From: Nitrosospira multiformis
Lineage (GTDB): Bacteria; Pseudomonadota; Gammaproteobacteria; Burkholderiales; Nitrosomonadaceae
DNA: 64,000 nt
Reading direction: 5' to 3'
NCBI RefSeq assembly: GCF_900110185.1
Contig: NZ_FOCT01000004.1
Location: 1-64,000, forward strand
Shown here: positions 20,172 through 29,028 of the stretch, piece after piece
Layout: each line of letters starts with the position of its first letter
Position numbering within the stretch: the first letter of the stretch is position 1
Translations under genes and position numbers: made by a program
The notes under the pieces: model-generated
Told to the model about the DNA's origin: nothing
The model's database searches: none
Seen by the model: only the letters and a program-made list of their open reading frames with translations

Positions 20172-21473
20172 TTACAACCGGGATGCGATGGGAATGACAT
20201 CGCGTGTGGCTGCACCGGTATAAAGCTGGCGTGGACGACCGATCTTGTATTCCGGATCTGCGATCATTTCGCTCCACTGGGCGACCCAGCCGACAGTGCG
20301 AGCCATAGTGAATATCGCGGTGAACATAGAAACGGGAATACCCAGCGCCCTCTGCACGATGCCGGAGTAAAAATCGACGTTGGGATAAAGTTTTTTGGAA
20401 ATGAAATATTCATCTTCGAGCGCGATTTTCTCCAGCTTGAGCGCAAGCTTGAATAAACGGTCGTCGCGCAAACCCAGTTCATTCAGGACTTCGTGGCAGG
20501 TTTCACGCATCAGCGTCGCGCGCGGATCGAAGTTCCGGTATACCCGATGGCCGAATCCCATCAACCTGAAAGGATCATCCGGGTCTTTGGCGCGGGCAAT
20601 GTATTCGCCAATGCGCGACTCATCGCCGATCTCTTCCAGCATGTTCAGGCAGGCTTCGTTCGCCCCGCCATGCGCCGGTCCCCACAGGCAGGCAATTCCG
20701 GCAGAAATACACGCAAACGGGTTGGCGCCGGTCGAACCGGCGAGGCGTACCGTGGAGGTGGAGGCATTCTGCTCATGGTCGGCATGCAGGATCAGGATAC
20801 GGTCGAGCGCGCGTGCAAGTACCGGATTTGATCGATACTCCTCCGTGGGAGTGGCAAACATCATGTGCAGGAAGTTTTCCGCATAATTGAGGTTGTTGCG
20901 TGGATACATGAACGGCTGGCCAATATTGTACTTGTAGGCCATGGCAGTAATGGTTGGCAGCTTCGCGACCAAGCGGACGGCCGAGAGTTCACGATGAGCC
21001 GCGTCGGAAATGTCCATTGCGTCGTGATAAAAGGCGGACAATGCGCCCACCACCCCTACCATGACCGCCATGGGATGCGCGTCCCGCCTGAAACCGGTAT
21101 AAAAGCGCGCCAGTTGTTCGTGCACCATCGTGTGGTCTTTGATGGTTTTGTCGAACAACGCCTTCTGGGCGATATTCGGCAGCTCTCCATTCATCAGCAG
21201 GTAGCATACTTCCATGAAATCGCACTGCTTCGCCAACTGCTCGATGGGGTAGCCGCGATAGAGCAGAATTCCCTTGTCGCCATCGATAAAAGTTATGCTG
21301 GAGCTGCTGCTGGCCGTGGACATGAAGCCTGGATCGTAGGTGAATACGCCGCCCCTCTTATAAAGGGTGCGAATGTCAACAACCTCAGGCCCCATGGTGC
21401 CTGCCAGGATCGGAAATTCAAGTGGCGGCTCACCATTACCCAGATCAAGGATTGCGTTACGTTTATGTTCCAT
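20172..21473 (-). CDS. gltA: Citrate synthase (type II, hexameric)
   Basis: This 433-residue enzyme condenses oxaloacetate and acetyl-CoA. It has the N-terminal beta-rich domain of NADH-sensitive type-II enzymes and the active-site blocks [37 protein letters not shown] and [15 protein letters not shown]. The ATG at 21473 (MEHKRNAIL) is preferred; an in-frame GTG four codons upstream is possible, and neither has a strong ribosome-binding site. It is distinct from the shorter 2-methylcitrate synthase at 27.4 kb, which lacks the N-terminal domain. Confidence 0.95.
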   Translation of the reverse strand: MEHKRNAILDLGNGEPPLEFPILAGTMGPEVVDIRTLYKRGGVFTYDPGFMSTASSSSSITFIDGDKGILLYRGYPIEQLAKQCDFMEVCYLLMNGELPNIAQKALFDKTIKDHTMVHEQLARFYTGFRRDAHPMAVMVGVVGALSAFYHDAMDISDAAHRELSAVRLVAKLPTITAMAYKYNIGQPFMYPRNNLNYAENFLHMMFATPTEEYRSNPVLARALDRILILHADHEQNASTSTVRLAGSTGANPFACISAGIACLWGPAHGGANEACLNMLEEIGDESRIGEYIARAKDPDDPFRLMGFGHRVYRNFDPRATLMRETCHEVLNELGLRDDRLFKLALKLEKIALEDEYFISKKLYPNVDFYSGIVQRALGIPVSMFTAIFTMARTVGWVAQWSEMIADPEYKIGRPRQLYTGAATRDVIPIASRL

Positions 21474-21523
21474 GTCGTTTCCCACTGTTTTCCGTTATCT
21501 TGATTTACCCAGGAGATTCCTTG

Positions 21524-21760
21524 CTAAACTGATTGCAGCAGGCGCAATACCGGCTGCATATCTGCCTTTCCCTCGTCTTCGTCCTTCTGTACTATCATAT
21601 GCCACAAGTCGGCATCCGGGAAATCCAGCAGCATTTCGAACTGCCGGATGCCTGCTTCGTCGAGCGCGGCATAGTGCTTGTCCATAAAGCGTTGCAGCAC
21701 GATATCCAGTTCCAGCAATCCGCGCCGGCACCGCCAGCGTGCGCGCTCGCGTTCCTTCAT
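21524..21760 (-). CDS. sdhE: Succinate dehydrogenase flavinylation factor SdhE
   Basis: This is a 78-residue SdhE/YgfY (SDH5) protein, which helps attach FAD covalently to SdhA. The conserved RGxxE motif is present as RRGLLELD, followed by LQRFMDKHYAALDEAGIRQFEMLLDFPDADLW. The reading frame is open into sdhB, but the ATG at 21760 (MKERERARWRCRRG) has a GAAGGA ribosome-binding site and gives the family length. It starts 8 bases after the sdhB stop. Confidence 0.94.
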   Translation of the reverse strand: MKERERARWRCRRGLLELDIVLQRFMDKHYAALDEAGIRQFEMLLDFPDADLWHMIVQKDEDEGKADMQPVLRLLQSV

Positions 21761-21768
21761 TCCTTCGT

Positions 21769-22464
21769 TCAGATGGTTCTTTTGGTCATCATGGTCTTGA
21801 TCTGGCTGATCGCTTCCATCGGATTCAAGCCTTTCGGACATACATCCGTGCAATTCATGATGGAGTGGCAGCGGAAAAGGCGGTACGGGTCTTCGAGATA
21901 ATCCAGCCGCTCGGCGGTTGCCTGGTCACGGCTGTCTGCCAGAAAGCGGTACGCTTGCAGCAGGCCTGCCGGTCCCACGTATTTATCGGGATTCCACCAG
22001 AAAGAGGGGCACGCGGTAGAACAGCACGCACACAGAATGCATTCGTACAGTCCATCCAGTTCCGCCCTTTCCTCGGGAGACTGGAGCCTTTCGGTTTCCG
22101 GCGGCGGGTCGTCATTGATGAGGTAGGGTTTGATCGAGTGATACTGTTTGAAGAACTGGGTCATATCGACGATCAGGTCGCGTATCACCGGCAATCCCGG
22201 CAATGGGCGCAATTCCACCGGTTCTCTCAGGCCTTTCACTGGTGTGATGCACGCCAGCCCGTTCCGTCCGTTGATGTTCATCGCATCCGAACCGCATACG
22301 CCTTCCCGGCAGGAACGTCGCAGACTTAGACTGTCGTCCACGGTTTTTATCCGTATCAACGCATCCAGCAGCATCCTGTCCGCCGGTTCCAGCGTGATTT
22401 CGTAGTCCTGCATATAAGGCTTTTCGTCCTTGTCTGGATCGAAGCGGTAGATCGAGAATTTCAT
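21769..22464 (-). CDS. sdhB: Succinate dehydrogenase iron-sulfur subunit
   Basis: This 231-residue peripheral subunit carries electrons from FAD to quinone. Three Fe-S binding regions are visible: a [2Fe-2S] site ([22 protein letters not shown]), and the [4Fe-4S] and [3Fe-4S] sites ([16 protein letters not shown] and [17 protein letters not shown]). It starts [20 protein letters not shown], as in proteobacterial enzymes. It lies 54 bases after sdhA. Confidence 0.97.
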   Translation of the reverse strand: MKFSIYRFDPDKDEKPYMQDYEITLEPADRMLLDALIRIKTVDDSLSLRRSCREGVCGSDAMNINGRNGLACITPVKGLREPVELRPLPGLPVIRDLIVDMTQFFKQYHSIKPYLINDDPPPETERLQSPEERAELDGLYECILCACCSTACPSFWWNPDKYVGPAGLLQAYRFLADSRDQATAERLDYLEDPYRLFRCHSIMNCTDVCPKGLNPMEAISQIKTMMTKRTI

Positions 22465-22518
22465 GATTTCATTCCGGTTTAGCCTGGAGCAATATGTGCT
22501 TCCAACAGGTTCGTGTTT

Positions 22519-24294
22519 CTAATAAGTTCGTGCCTTCGGTGGAAAGGATTCGACTGTCAAGGGCTTCAGTCGTACTGGCTTGTAATCGAGTCGCCGGTCT
22601 TCGCTGAAATACAATGTGTGTTTGAGCCACTTGTCGTCGTCACGATGGGGAAAGTCATCCCGCGCATGGGCGCCCCGGCTTTCCTTACGGGCTTGAGCCG
22701 AAACCATCGTTGCCACGGCGACTTCGGCCAGATTATCGAGTTCCAGCGCTTCTACCCGCGCGGTATTGAACACCCGGCTTTTATCCCTGATCTCGGTATT
22801 TTTGACACGCTCCGCCACTTCCGAGATTTTATCGACCCCTTGCTTGAGCAAATCTGCAAAACGGAATACGCCGCAATGCGCCTGCATGGTCTTGCGCAGC
22901 ATATCCCCTACCTGCGCCACGTTCTCGCCGTCCTTCTGGGAATCCAGCCGCGCCAGTCGTGCGAGCGCCTTGTCCGCCGCATCTCCGGGTAAATGTTTAT
23001 GATGGGTATTCCTTTTCAAGTCTTCGATGATCTGGTTGCCTGCAGCGCGACCGAATACCAGTATATCGAGCAGCGAATTGGTTCCCAGGCGATTGGCGCC
23101 ATGCACGGATACGCACGCGCACTCACCCACGGCATAGAATCCCTGCACGACTTCCTCAGGCCCTGTTTTATAGGGCGCCACTACCTGACCATGAAAATTC
23201 GTCGGAATTCCTCCCATCATGTAATGTGCGGTGGGGACTACCGGGATGGGCTCGCGAACCGGGTCTGCGTGAGCAAACTTTATGGCAATTTCGCGTATGC
23301 CGGGCAGCCGTGCCTTGATGACGTCCTCTCCCAGATGATCCAGCTTTAGCAGCAGATGATCAGCGTCCCTGCCGCATGCGCGCCCTTCCTTGATTTCCGT
23401 CGTCATCGCGCGCGAGACGACATCGCGACTGGCAAGGTCTTTCGCATGCGGGGCATAGCGCTCCATGAAACGCTCCCCGTCCTTATTGAGCAGGTAGCCG
23501 CCTTCCCCGCGCACCGCCTCGCTGATAAGGATTCCTACACCATATACTCCCGTCGGGTGAAACTGCCAGAATTCCATGTCCTGTAACGGCACGCCCGCGC
23601 GCGCCGCCATCGCCAGACCGTCGCCAGTGTTGATGAAAGCATTGGTGCTGGCACTGAATATCCGTGCTCCCCCGCCGGTTGCAAACAATGTCGCTCTTGC
23701 CTGCAGGATCATGACCTCGCCGGTTTCGATGTCGAGCGCTGAGACGCCCAACACATCACCATGCTCATCACGAATAAGATCGAGCCCCATCCATTCGACA
23801 AAAAACTGGGTATTTGCCCGCACATTGCGCTGATAAAGCGTGTGCAGCATGGCATGACCAGTGCGGTCAGCAACGGCACATGAACGCGTTGCCTGTGCGC
23901 CGCCGAAATTCTGCGATTGCCCCCCGAAAGGACGTTGGTAAATTTTTCCGTTTTCCAGTCGGTCGAAGGGCATGCCGTAATGTTCGAGTTCATATACCAC
24001 TTCGCTTGCCTGGCGGCACATGAATTCGATCGCATCCTGGTCGCCGAGATAATCGGAACCTTTTACCGTGTCGTACATGTGCCAGTGCCAGTTGTCTTCG
24101 GTAACGTTTCCGAGCGCCGCGGCAATGCCGCCCTGGGCGGCAACCGTATGGGAGCGGGTGGGGAAAACCTTGGACAGTACGGCCACCTTGAGGCCCGCTT
24201 CCGACAATTGCAGCGCTGCGCGCATCCCGCCGCCGCCCGCGCCAACGATGACCGCATCGAATTTTCGCCGTGCTACTGTCACGCTATCCTTCAC
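22519..24294 (-). CDS. sdhA: Succinate dehydrogenase flavoprotein subunit
   Basis: This 591-residue catalytic subunit oxidises succinate to fumarate. It shows the FAD fold VIVGAGGGGMRAALQLSEAG, the covalent FAD His in RSHTVAAQGG (residue 49), the substrate-loop HPTGVYGVGILISEAVRGEGG, and the C-terminal GAHARDDFPHRDDDKWLKHTL with catalytic/structural Arg and His. It overlaps the sdhD end by 11 bases, so translation is coupled. Confidence 0.97.
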   Translation of the reverse strand: MKDSVTVARRKFDAVIVGAGGGGMRAALQLSEAGLKVAVLSKVFPTRSHTVAAQGGIAAALGNVTEDNWHWHMYDTVKGSDYLGDQDAIEFMCRQASEVVYELEHYGMPFDRLENGKIYQRPFGGQSQNFGGAQATRSCAVADRTGHAMLHTLYQRNVRANTQFFVEWMGLDLIRDEHGDVLGVSALDIETGEVMILQARATLFATGGGARIFSASTNAFINTGDGLAMAARAGVPLQDMEFWQFHPTGVYGVGILISEAVRGEGGYLLNKDGERFMERYAPHAKDLASRDVVSRAMTTEIKEGRACGRDADHLLLKLDHLGEDVIKARLPGIREIAIKFAHADPVREPIPVVPTAHYMMGGIPTNFHGQVVAPYKTGPEEVVQGFYAVGECACVSVHGANRLGTNSLLDILVFGRAAGNQIIEDLKRNTHHKHLPGDAADKALARLARLDSQKDGENVAQVGDMLRKTMQAHCGVFRFADLLKQGVDKISEVAERVKNTEIRDKSRVFNTARVEALELDNLAEVAVATMVSAQARKESRGAHARDDFPHRDDDKWLKHTLYFSEDRRLDYKPVRLKPLTVESFPPKARTY

Positions 24295-24646
24295 CTATCC
24301 AGAGAATTTCCACGGACCAGATGGCATAAGACAGCAGTGACAGTATGACCAGTATTTCCAGAATAAGGCGAATACCAGCAGCATGAATGTAATCCATCAG
24401 TATGTTGCGCATTCCGATCCATGCATGCCAGAACAGGCTCAGAAGAAACAGGAAGGATGCTACCCGCATCCACTGGTTATCGAACAGCGTCTTGAAGGAT
24501 GCGTAGTCCTGCGGAGGGGAAACCAGTAGCACTCCTGCCAGCATCAGGGTATAGATGGCCATTACCGCGGCGGTGACGCGTTGCGCCAGCCAGTCGCGAA
24601 GACCATAATGTGCGCCGGTTACCGCCCGTACTGGACGCTTTACCAT
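24284..24646 (-). CDS. sdhD: Succinate dehydrogenase membrane anchor subunit
   Basis: This 120-residue hydrophobic protein has three predicted membrane helices (about 25-45, 55-78 and 90-115). The segment LSLFWHAWIGMRNILMDYIH resembles the heme-b ligand region of SdhD. It overlaps sdhC by 7 bases (ATGGTAA) and sdhA by 11, so the order C-D-A-B is tightly coupled. Membrane anchors diverge quickly, so the assignment relies on both motif and position. Confidence 0.93.
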   Translation of the reverse strand: MVKRPVRAVTGAHYGLRDWLAQRVTAAVMAIYTLMLAGVLLVSPPQDYASFKTLFDNQWMRVASFLFLLSLFWHAWIGMRNILMDYIHAAGIRLILEILVILSLLSYAIWSVEILWIGEG

Positions 24647-25017
24647 ATCACAGCGCCGGTCAACAGGGTGAGAACGATTCCCGCTCCCACAACCACTTTG
24701 CTGCTTAGCCGCGCCTGCTCAAGTTTTACGCCGTAATGCAGATCCAGCGCAAGATAACGGATTCCTGCGCAGAAATGATGTACGAAGACCCACAGCGCCA
24801 GTATCAGTCCGAACTTTGCCACTGGATTGTTCAGGAAGGATTGAAACTGGGCGTAGCCTTCCGGGGAACCCAGCGCCATATCGAGACCGCAAAGGACGAG
24901 AGGAATACCGGGAAAGAACAGCAGCGCCCCGCTGATGCGGTGCAGGATCGATATCACTGCGGGCAGGGGCTGCCGGATTTTCAGCAGATCAAGATATTTG
25001 GGACGCTTTTTTGGCAA
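24640..25017 (-). CDS. sdhC: Succinate dehydrogenase cytochrome b556 subunit
   Basis: This 125-residue heme- and quinone-binding anchor has three membrane helices. It shows the family signature PAVISILHRISGALLFF (quinone-site Ser and Arg) and VFVHHFCAGIRYLALDLHYG with the heme-ligand His. The start codon is TTG at 25017 (TTG CCA AAA AAG CGT CCC); no in-frame ATG or GTG fits the family N terminus RPKYLDLLKIR. A weak GGGA lies upstream. It is the first gene of the sdh-gltA-suc block. Confidence 0.93.
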   Translation of the reverse strand: MPKKRPKYLDLLKIRQPLPAVISILHRISGALLFFPGIPLVLCGLDMALGSPEGYAQFQSFLNNPVAKFGLILALWVFVHHFCAGIRYLALDLHYGVKLEQARLSSKVVVGAGIVLTLLTGAVIW

Positions 25018-25200
25018 TTTCGATCCCGCTGTTGTCGCCGTTGTTATTGTTACAAGGTGATCAAGTTGAGGCTGCGATTAAGTTTAGACCGTTATTGCAG
25101 GGGATACAACCACGCGACCATCAAGGAGCATACTGCGCTTTCCGCTTTCCGGCGCGGGGGAAGATACTTCGAATGCTGAACCGAAATTGACAAACTGAAA

Positions 25201-25230
25201 TTGACAACCTATGGAGAATGTTTTTATAGT
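25201..25230 (+). promoter_or_regulatory. Sigma70-like promoter upstream of mdh
   Basis: A consensus -35 TTGACA (25201-25206) is followed after 18 bases by TATAGT (25225-25230), pointing towards mdh, whose ATG is about 205 bases on. The -35 lies in the second of two copies of GAAATTGACAA (25183-25193, 25197-25207; 14-bp period), which might also be a binding site. The remainder of the 417-base divergent gap (25018-25434) holds no gene that I can support. An sdh promoter must also lie there on the other strand, but I cannot place it. Confidence 0.45.
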
Positions 25231-25434
25231 CCCGGTTTCTTTGCTCCTGTTCAATGTGCTCAATGCACCTGGAGCAGATTGTAGGGGCAGTTCCCGAAGT
25301 ATTGTCCGCCAAACTTATCCATCTGGGAGGTGCGATCATTTTTCCGCTCCTCTGTCTGGTCCGGCTCGTTACAGCCTGAAGGACGCAATGGAAAATTACT
25401 ACTCGGTAGTATATCTACAGGAGCATAAGAAAAA

Positions 25435-26418
25435 ATGAAGACTCCCATTCGTGTCGCCATAACCGGCGCTGCCGGCCAGATAGCTTACAGTCTCTTGTTT
25501 CGTATCGCGGCGGGCGACATGCTTGGCGAGGATCAGCCTGTCATTCTGCAATTGCTGGATATTCCTCAATCGTTGTCTTCCTTGAAAGGTGTTGTCATGG
25601 AACTGGACGACTGTGCCTTTCCATTACTGACGGGCATCACAGTTACCGACGACCCCAAAACAGCTTTTCGCGACACAAATATCGCCATGCTGGTTGGTGC
25701 CCGCCCGCGCACCAAGGGTATGGAACGCAAGGATCTGCTGGAAGCAAACGGTACGATATTCCGTGCGCAGGGGAAGGCGCTCGACGAGGTTGCCGGGCGC
25801 GATGTGAAAGTCCTGGTGGTGGGGAATCCTGCCAATACCAATGCCTATATCACGATGAAAAATGCGCCGAGCTTGAAGCCGAGCAACTTCTCGTCGATGA
25901 TGCGGCTGGACCACAACCGCGCCGTGTTCCAGCTTGCCGCCAAGGTTGGCCACCCGGTTTCCAGTGTGAGAAAGATGATCGTATGGGGCAATCACTCCTC
26001 AGCCCAATATCCCGATTTGAGTCATGCCGAGGTGAACGGCCATAATGCCGCCGACCTCGTCAATGACACGGCATGGATAGAAACCGGTTTCATTCCTGTA
26101 ATACAGAAGCGCGGCATGGAGGTGATCGAGGCGCGTGGTTCTTCGAGTGCGGCCAGCGCAGCAAACGCCGCAATATGCCACATGCGTGACTGGATTTCCG
26201 GCACTCCCGAAGGTGACTGGGTATCCATGGGTATTCCTTCGGATGGAAGCTACGGCATCCCGAAAGGGGTTATCTATGGTTATCCCGTGACCTGCCAGAG
26301 CGGCGAATACAAGATCGTGCCCGACCTGGAAATAAGCGAGTTCAGCAGGATGAAGATGCAGGCGAGCTACCGGGAATTAATGGGAGAGCGGGAGTCGATA
26401 AAGCATCTGCTTGGATAA
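25435..26418 (+). CDS. mdh: Malate dehydrogenase (NAD)
   Basis: This 327-residue cytosolic-type malate dehydrogenase oxidises malate to oxaloacetate. It starts [20 protein letters not shown] with the NAD-binding GAAGQI loop. The substrate arginines lie in [14 protein letters not shown] and MMRLDHNRA, and the catalytic His in [16 protein letters not shown]. An AGGAG ribosome-binding site precedes the ATG. It opens the plus-strand block mdh-prpB-prpC, with 29 bases to prpB. Confidence 0.97.
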   Translation: MKTPIRVAITGAAGQIAYSLLFRIAAGDMLGEDQPVILQLLDIPQSLSSLKGVVMELDDCAFPLLTGITVTDDPKTAFRDTNIAMLVGARPRTKGMERKDLLEANGTIFRAQGKALDEVAGRDVKVLVVGNPANTNAYITMKNAPSLKPSNFSSMMRLDHNRAVFQLAAKVGHPVSSVRKMIVWGNHSSAQYPDLSHAEVNGHNAADLVNDTAWIETGFIPVIQKRGMEVIEARGSSSAASAANAAICHMRDWISGTPEGDWVSMGIPSDGSYGIPKGVIYGYPVTCQSGEYKIVPDLEISEFSRMKMQASYRELMGERESIKHLLG

Positions 26419-26447
26419 GCCGCACTCCCGTCTTCGTTTCTCCTTTC

Positions 26448-27347
26448 ATGCCTGCCTCTGCCGGTTCCCGTTTTCGCGCAGCGCTTGACGCGGAAATGCC
26501 CCTGCAGATCGCGGGTTGCATCAATGCATATGCCGCTCGCATGGCGGAGCATGTCGGCTTCAGGGCACTGTATCTCTCGGGTGGGGGGGTGGCTGCGGCA
26601 TCTCTCGGAGTACCCGATCTTGCCATTTCCACCCTTGATGATGTGCTGGTCGACGTACGGCGCATTACCGATATCACGGACCTGCCGTTGTTGGTGGACG
26701 CGGATACCGGTTTTGGCGGTGTTCTCAATATCGGCCGTACTGTGAAGTCATTGATAAAAGCCGGGGCCGGCGCACTCCATATCGAAGATCAGGTGCAGAT
26801 CAAGCGTTGCGGTCACCTTCCAGGTAAGGCCGTGGTCAGTGAAATGGAAATGGTGGAACGGATTGGCGCTGCGGTGGATGCAAGAATCGATCCCGCTTTC
26901 GTCATCATGGCGCGTACGGATGCACTCTCGGTGGAGGGACTGCAAGCCGCCATTGATCGGGCCTGTGCTTATGTGGAGGCGGGTGCGGACATGATCTTCC
27001 CCGAAGCCGTGGCTGACCTGCAAACCTACCGGCTGTTTGCGGCAGCGGTCAAGGTGCCCATTCTGGCCAACATCACGGAATTCGGCGCAACTCCCCTCTA
27101 CACAGTCGAGGAGTTGGCCCAGGCAGATGTTTCCCTGGTGCTTTATCCGCTTTCCGCATTTCGCGCCATGAGTGCCGCTGCGTTGAATGTATATCGAATA
27201 ATACGCGCGGAAGGCTCGCAAAAAAGCGCGCTCCCGAGCATGCAGACCCGTGCCGAGTTGTACGAATTTCTCGACTACCCTGCTTATGACGAGAAACTGA
27301 ATCTTCTGTTCAAGCCCGAAAAACCGGAAGAACCTGAAAATGAATAA
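26448..27347 (+). CDS. prpB: 2-methylisocitrate lyase
   Basis: This 299-residue isocitrate-lyase-superfamily barrel cleaves 2-methylisocitrate into pyruvate and succinate, the last step of the 2-methylcitrate cycle for propionyl-CoA. Metal-binding Asp85 and Asp87 are in [10 protein letters not shown], and the catalytic motif KRCGH has Cys121. The stop codon lies inside the first copy of a 16-bp tandem repeat, so the C-terminal EPENE is encoded by repeat DNA. It is co-transcribed with mdh and prpC. Confidence 0.95.
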   Translation: MPASAGSRFRAALDAEMPLQIAGCINAYAARMAEHVGFRALYLSGGGVAAASLGVPDLAISTLDDVLVDVRRITDITDLPLLVDADTGFGGVLNIGRTVKSLIKAGAGALHIEDQVQIKRCGHLPGKAVVSEMEMVERIGAAVDARIDPAFVIMARTDALSVEGLQAAIDRACAYVEAGADMIFPEAVADLQTYRLFAAAVKVPILANITEFGATPLYTVEELAQADVSLVLYPLSAFRAMSAAALNVYRIIRAEGSQKSALPSMQTRAELYEFLDYPAYDEKLNLLFKPEKPEEPENE

Positions 27348-27396
27348 ACCTGAAAATGAATAAACCTGAAAATGAATAAACCTGAAAATGAATAAA
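27333..27396 (+). repeat. Four perfect copies of a 16-bp repeat at the prpB stop/prpC start junction
   Basis: The unit CCTGAAAATGAATAAA occurs four times in a row (27333, 27349, 27365, 27381) and is followed by a partial fifth copy (CCTGA). Each unit contains ATGAATAA, a stop overlapping a start. The first contains the prpB stop; the ATG in the fourth (27388) starts prpC. The ATGs of copies 1-3 open 7-codon frames (MNKPENE, stop), each overlapping the next ATG by 8 bases. The best ribosome-binding sequence (GGAAGA, 27326-27331) precedes copy 1, not prpC itself. This looks like amplification of a translational-coupling site. Confidence 0.95.
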
Positions 27397-28554
27397 CCTG
27401 ATGGAAGCACTGTGAGAATTGCGCCGAAGGCGAAGAAGTCTGTCGTATTGTCCGGGGTACTGGCTGGCAATACGGCCATTTGCAGTGTCGGCCGAACAGG
27501 GAACGACCTGCATTATCGCGGCTATGACATTCTGGATATCGCGGAAAGCAGTGAATTTGAAGAAATTGCCTACCTGCTGGTGTACGAAAAGCTGCCGACG
27601 GTGGCCGAGCTCGCCGCCTACAAGGAGAAACTGGAAAAGCTGCGCGATCTGCCGGCCAGGGTGAAAACCCTGCTGGAGACGATACCCCGAAGCGCTCATC
27701 CCATGGATGTGTTGCGCACAGGGGTTTCCGCGCTGGGTACGGTGCTGCCGGAAGCAGAGATACACACAGTGGAGGGTGCGCGGGATATCGCGGACCGGCT
27801 GCTGGCCTCCATGGGCTCCATGCTGCTGTACTGGTACCACTATTCGCATCACGACCGCCGCATCGGACTGGAGTCAGATGACGATTCCATTGGCGGCCAT
27901 TTTTTGCACCTCCTACACGGCAAGCCACCCCCCCCATCCTGGGTAAAGGCAATGCACGCCTCCCTGATCCTGTATGCCGAGCATGAGTTCAATGCATCCA
28001 CCTTTACCGCTCGGGTGATTGCAGGGACGGAATCGGATTTCTACTCCGCCATAACCGGTGCTATCGGTGCGTTGCGTGGCCGCAAACACGGAGGTGCCAA
28101 TGAGGTTGCATTTGACATCCAGACACGCTATGGCAGCCCGGATGAGGCCGAGGCAGACGTCCGCCGCCGAGTGGCGAACAAGGAGATCATCACTGGTTTC
28201 GGCCATCCGGTATATACCACCGGCGATCCGCGCAACCGGGTAATCCGTGAAGTGGCAAGGAAACTGTCTGCCGAGGCAGGAGATATGCAGATGTTCAACG
28301 TGGCCGAAAGACTGGAAACGGTGATGTGGAGTATCAAGAAAATGTTCCCCAACCTGGACTGGTACTCCGCCGTGGGTTATCACATGATGGGCATTCCCAC
28401 TGCCATGTTTACCCCGCTGTTTGCAATTGCCCGCACCAGCGGCTGGGCAGCGCACATCATCGAGCAGCGGATAGACGGAAAGATTATTCGGCCTTCGGCG
28501 AATTACATCGGGCCGGAGGAGCGGAAGTTTGTGCCGATTGATGTGCGCAAATAG
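27388..28554 (+). CDS. prpC: 2-methylcitrate synthase
   Basis: This 388-residue citrate-synthase-family enzyme joins propionyl-CoA and oxaloacetate. It lacks the N-terminal domain of GltA and starts directly with the PrpC-type [31 protein letters not shown]. Active-site blocks are [34 protein letters not shown] and [14 protein letters not shown]. The start ATG lies in the fourth 16-bp repeat copy and shares MNKP with the mini-frames upstream. prpD is displaced 3.6 kb downstream by accessory genes. Confidence 0.94.
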   Translation: MNKPDGSTVRIAPKAKKSVVLSGVLAGNTAICSVGRTGNDLHYRGYDILDIAESSEFEEIAYLLVYEKLPTVAELAAYKEKLEKLRDLPARVKTLLETIPRSAHPMDVLRTGVSALGTVLPEAEIHTVEGARDIADRLLASMGSMLLYWYHYSHHDRRIGLESDDDSIGGHFLHLLHGKPPPPSWVKAMHASLILYAEHEFNASTFTARVIAGTESDFYSAITGAIGALRGRKHGGANEVAFDIQTRYGSPDEAEADVRRRVANKEIITGFGHPVYTTGDPRNRVIREVARKLSAEAGDMQMFNVAERLETVMWSIKKMFPNLDWYSAVGYHMMGIPTAMFTPLFAIARTSGWAAHIIEQRIDGKIIRPSANYIGPEERKFVPIDVRK

Positions 28555-28658
28555 CTGCTAGGTAAAGCAGATCAGTGAAGATTTAACTTTATAGATATGG
28601 ACGACTTCGAAATCCAAAATATTCTTAGCGTAAGTTGCGGTACTATCCAGAGTCGCCT

Positions 28659-28875
28659 TCAGCAACAGCGCTGTGTCAGGTACACCGGATAATCGGGATT
28701 ATAGTGAATTCGCATCTCCAATACTCCTTAACCTACGGGTTTACAGTCACCAAAATTTCCCAGCTCAGCACGACGTAATCTGGCATCGATTCGTACTTTT
28801 GCCTGAATATCGTAAGCGGGCAAACCAGTCAACATAGATTTCCGTTTCAATAAGCTGGTTCACTCCCGTCGTCAT
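28659..28875 (-). pseudogene. Relic of a HigB/RelE-like toxin (phage-derived Gp49-like addiction module)
   Basis: Read leftwards from ATG at 28875 the conceptual product runs MTTGVNQLIETEIYVDWFAR, shifts frame after DWFARLR, continues DIQAKVRIDARLRRAELGNF then GDCKPVG, meets an in-frame TAA, and resumes with LEMRIHYNPDYPVYLTQR. These fragments line up in order with the RelE-like killer family (pattern DWxxxLxDxxAxxRIxxRxxRxxLGNxGDxKPVGxGVxELRIHxGPGYRVY). One frameshift and at least one stop make it non-functional. No antitoxin gene follows. The rest of the 474-base gap (28555-29028) holds nothing else I recognise. Confidence 0.65.
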
Positions 28876-29028
28876 GACAAGATAAATGGGGGGCATCAAA
28901 GCTCGATCAGGAAATGAACTATATTGATATTGGTAATGCTTTGCGTGTGGAAGATAGCGGTGTGACGTCTTCTTCTGCCATGGCTAAAAGCACCACTGTA
29001 TGCTCACTGGTCCCCTCAGGAAGCAGAG

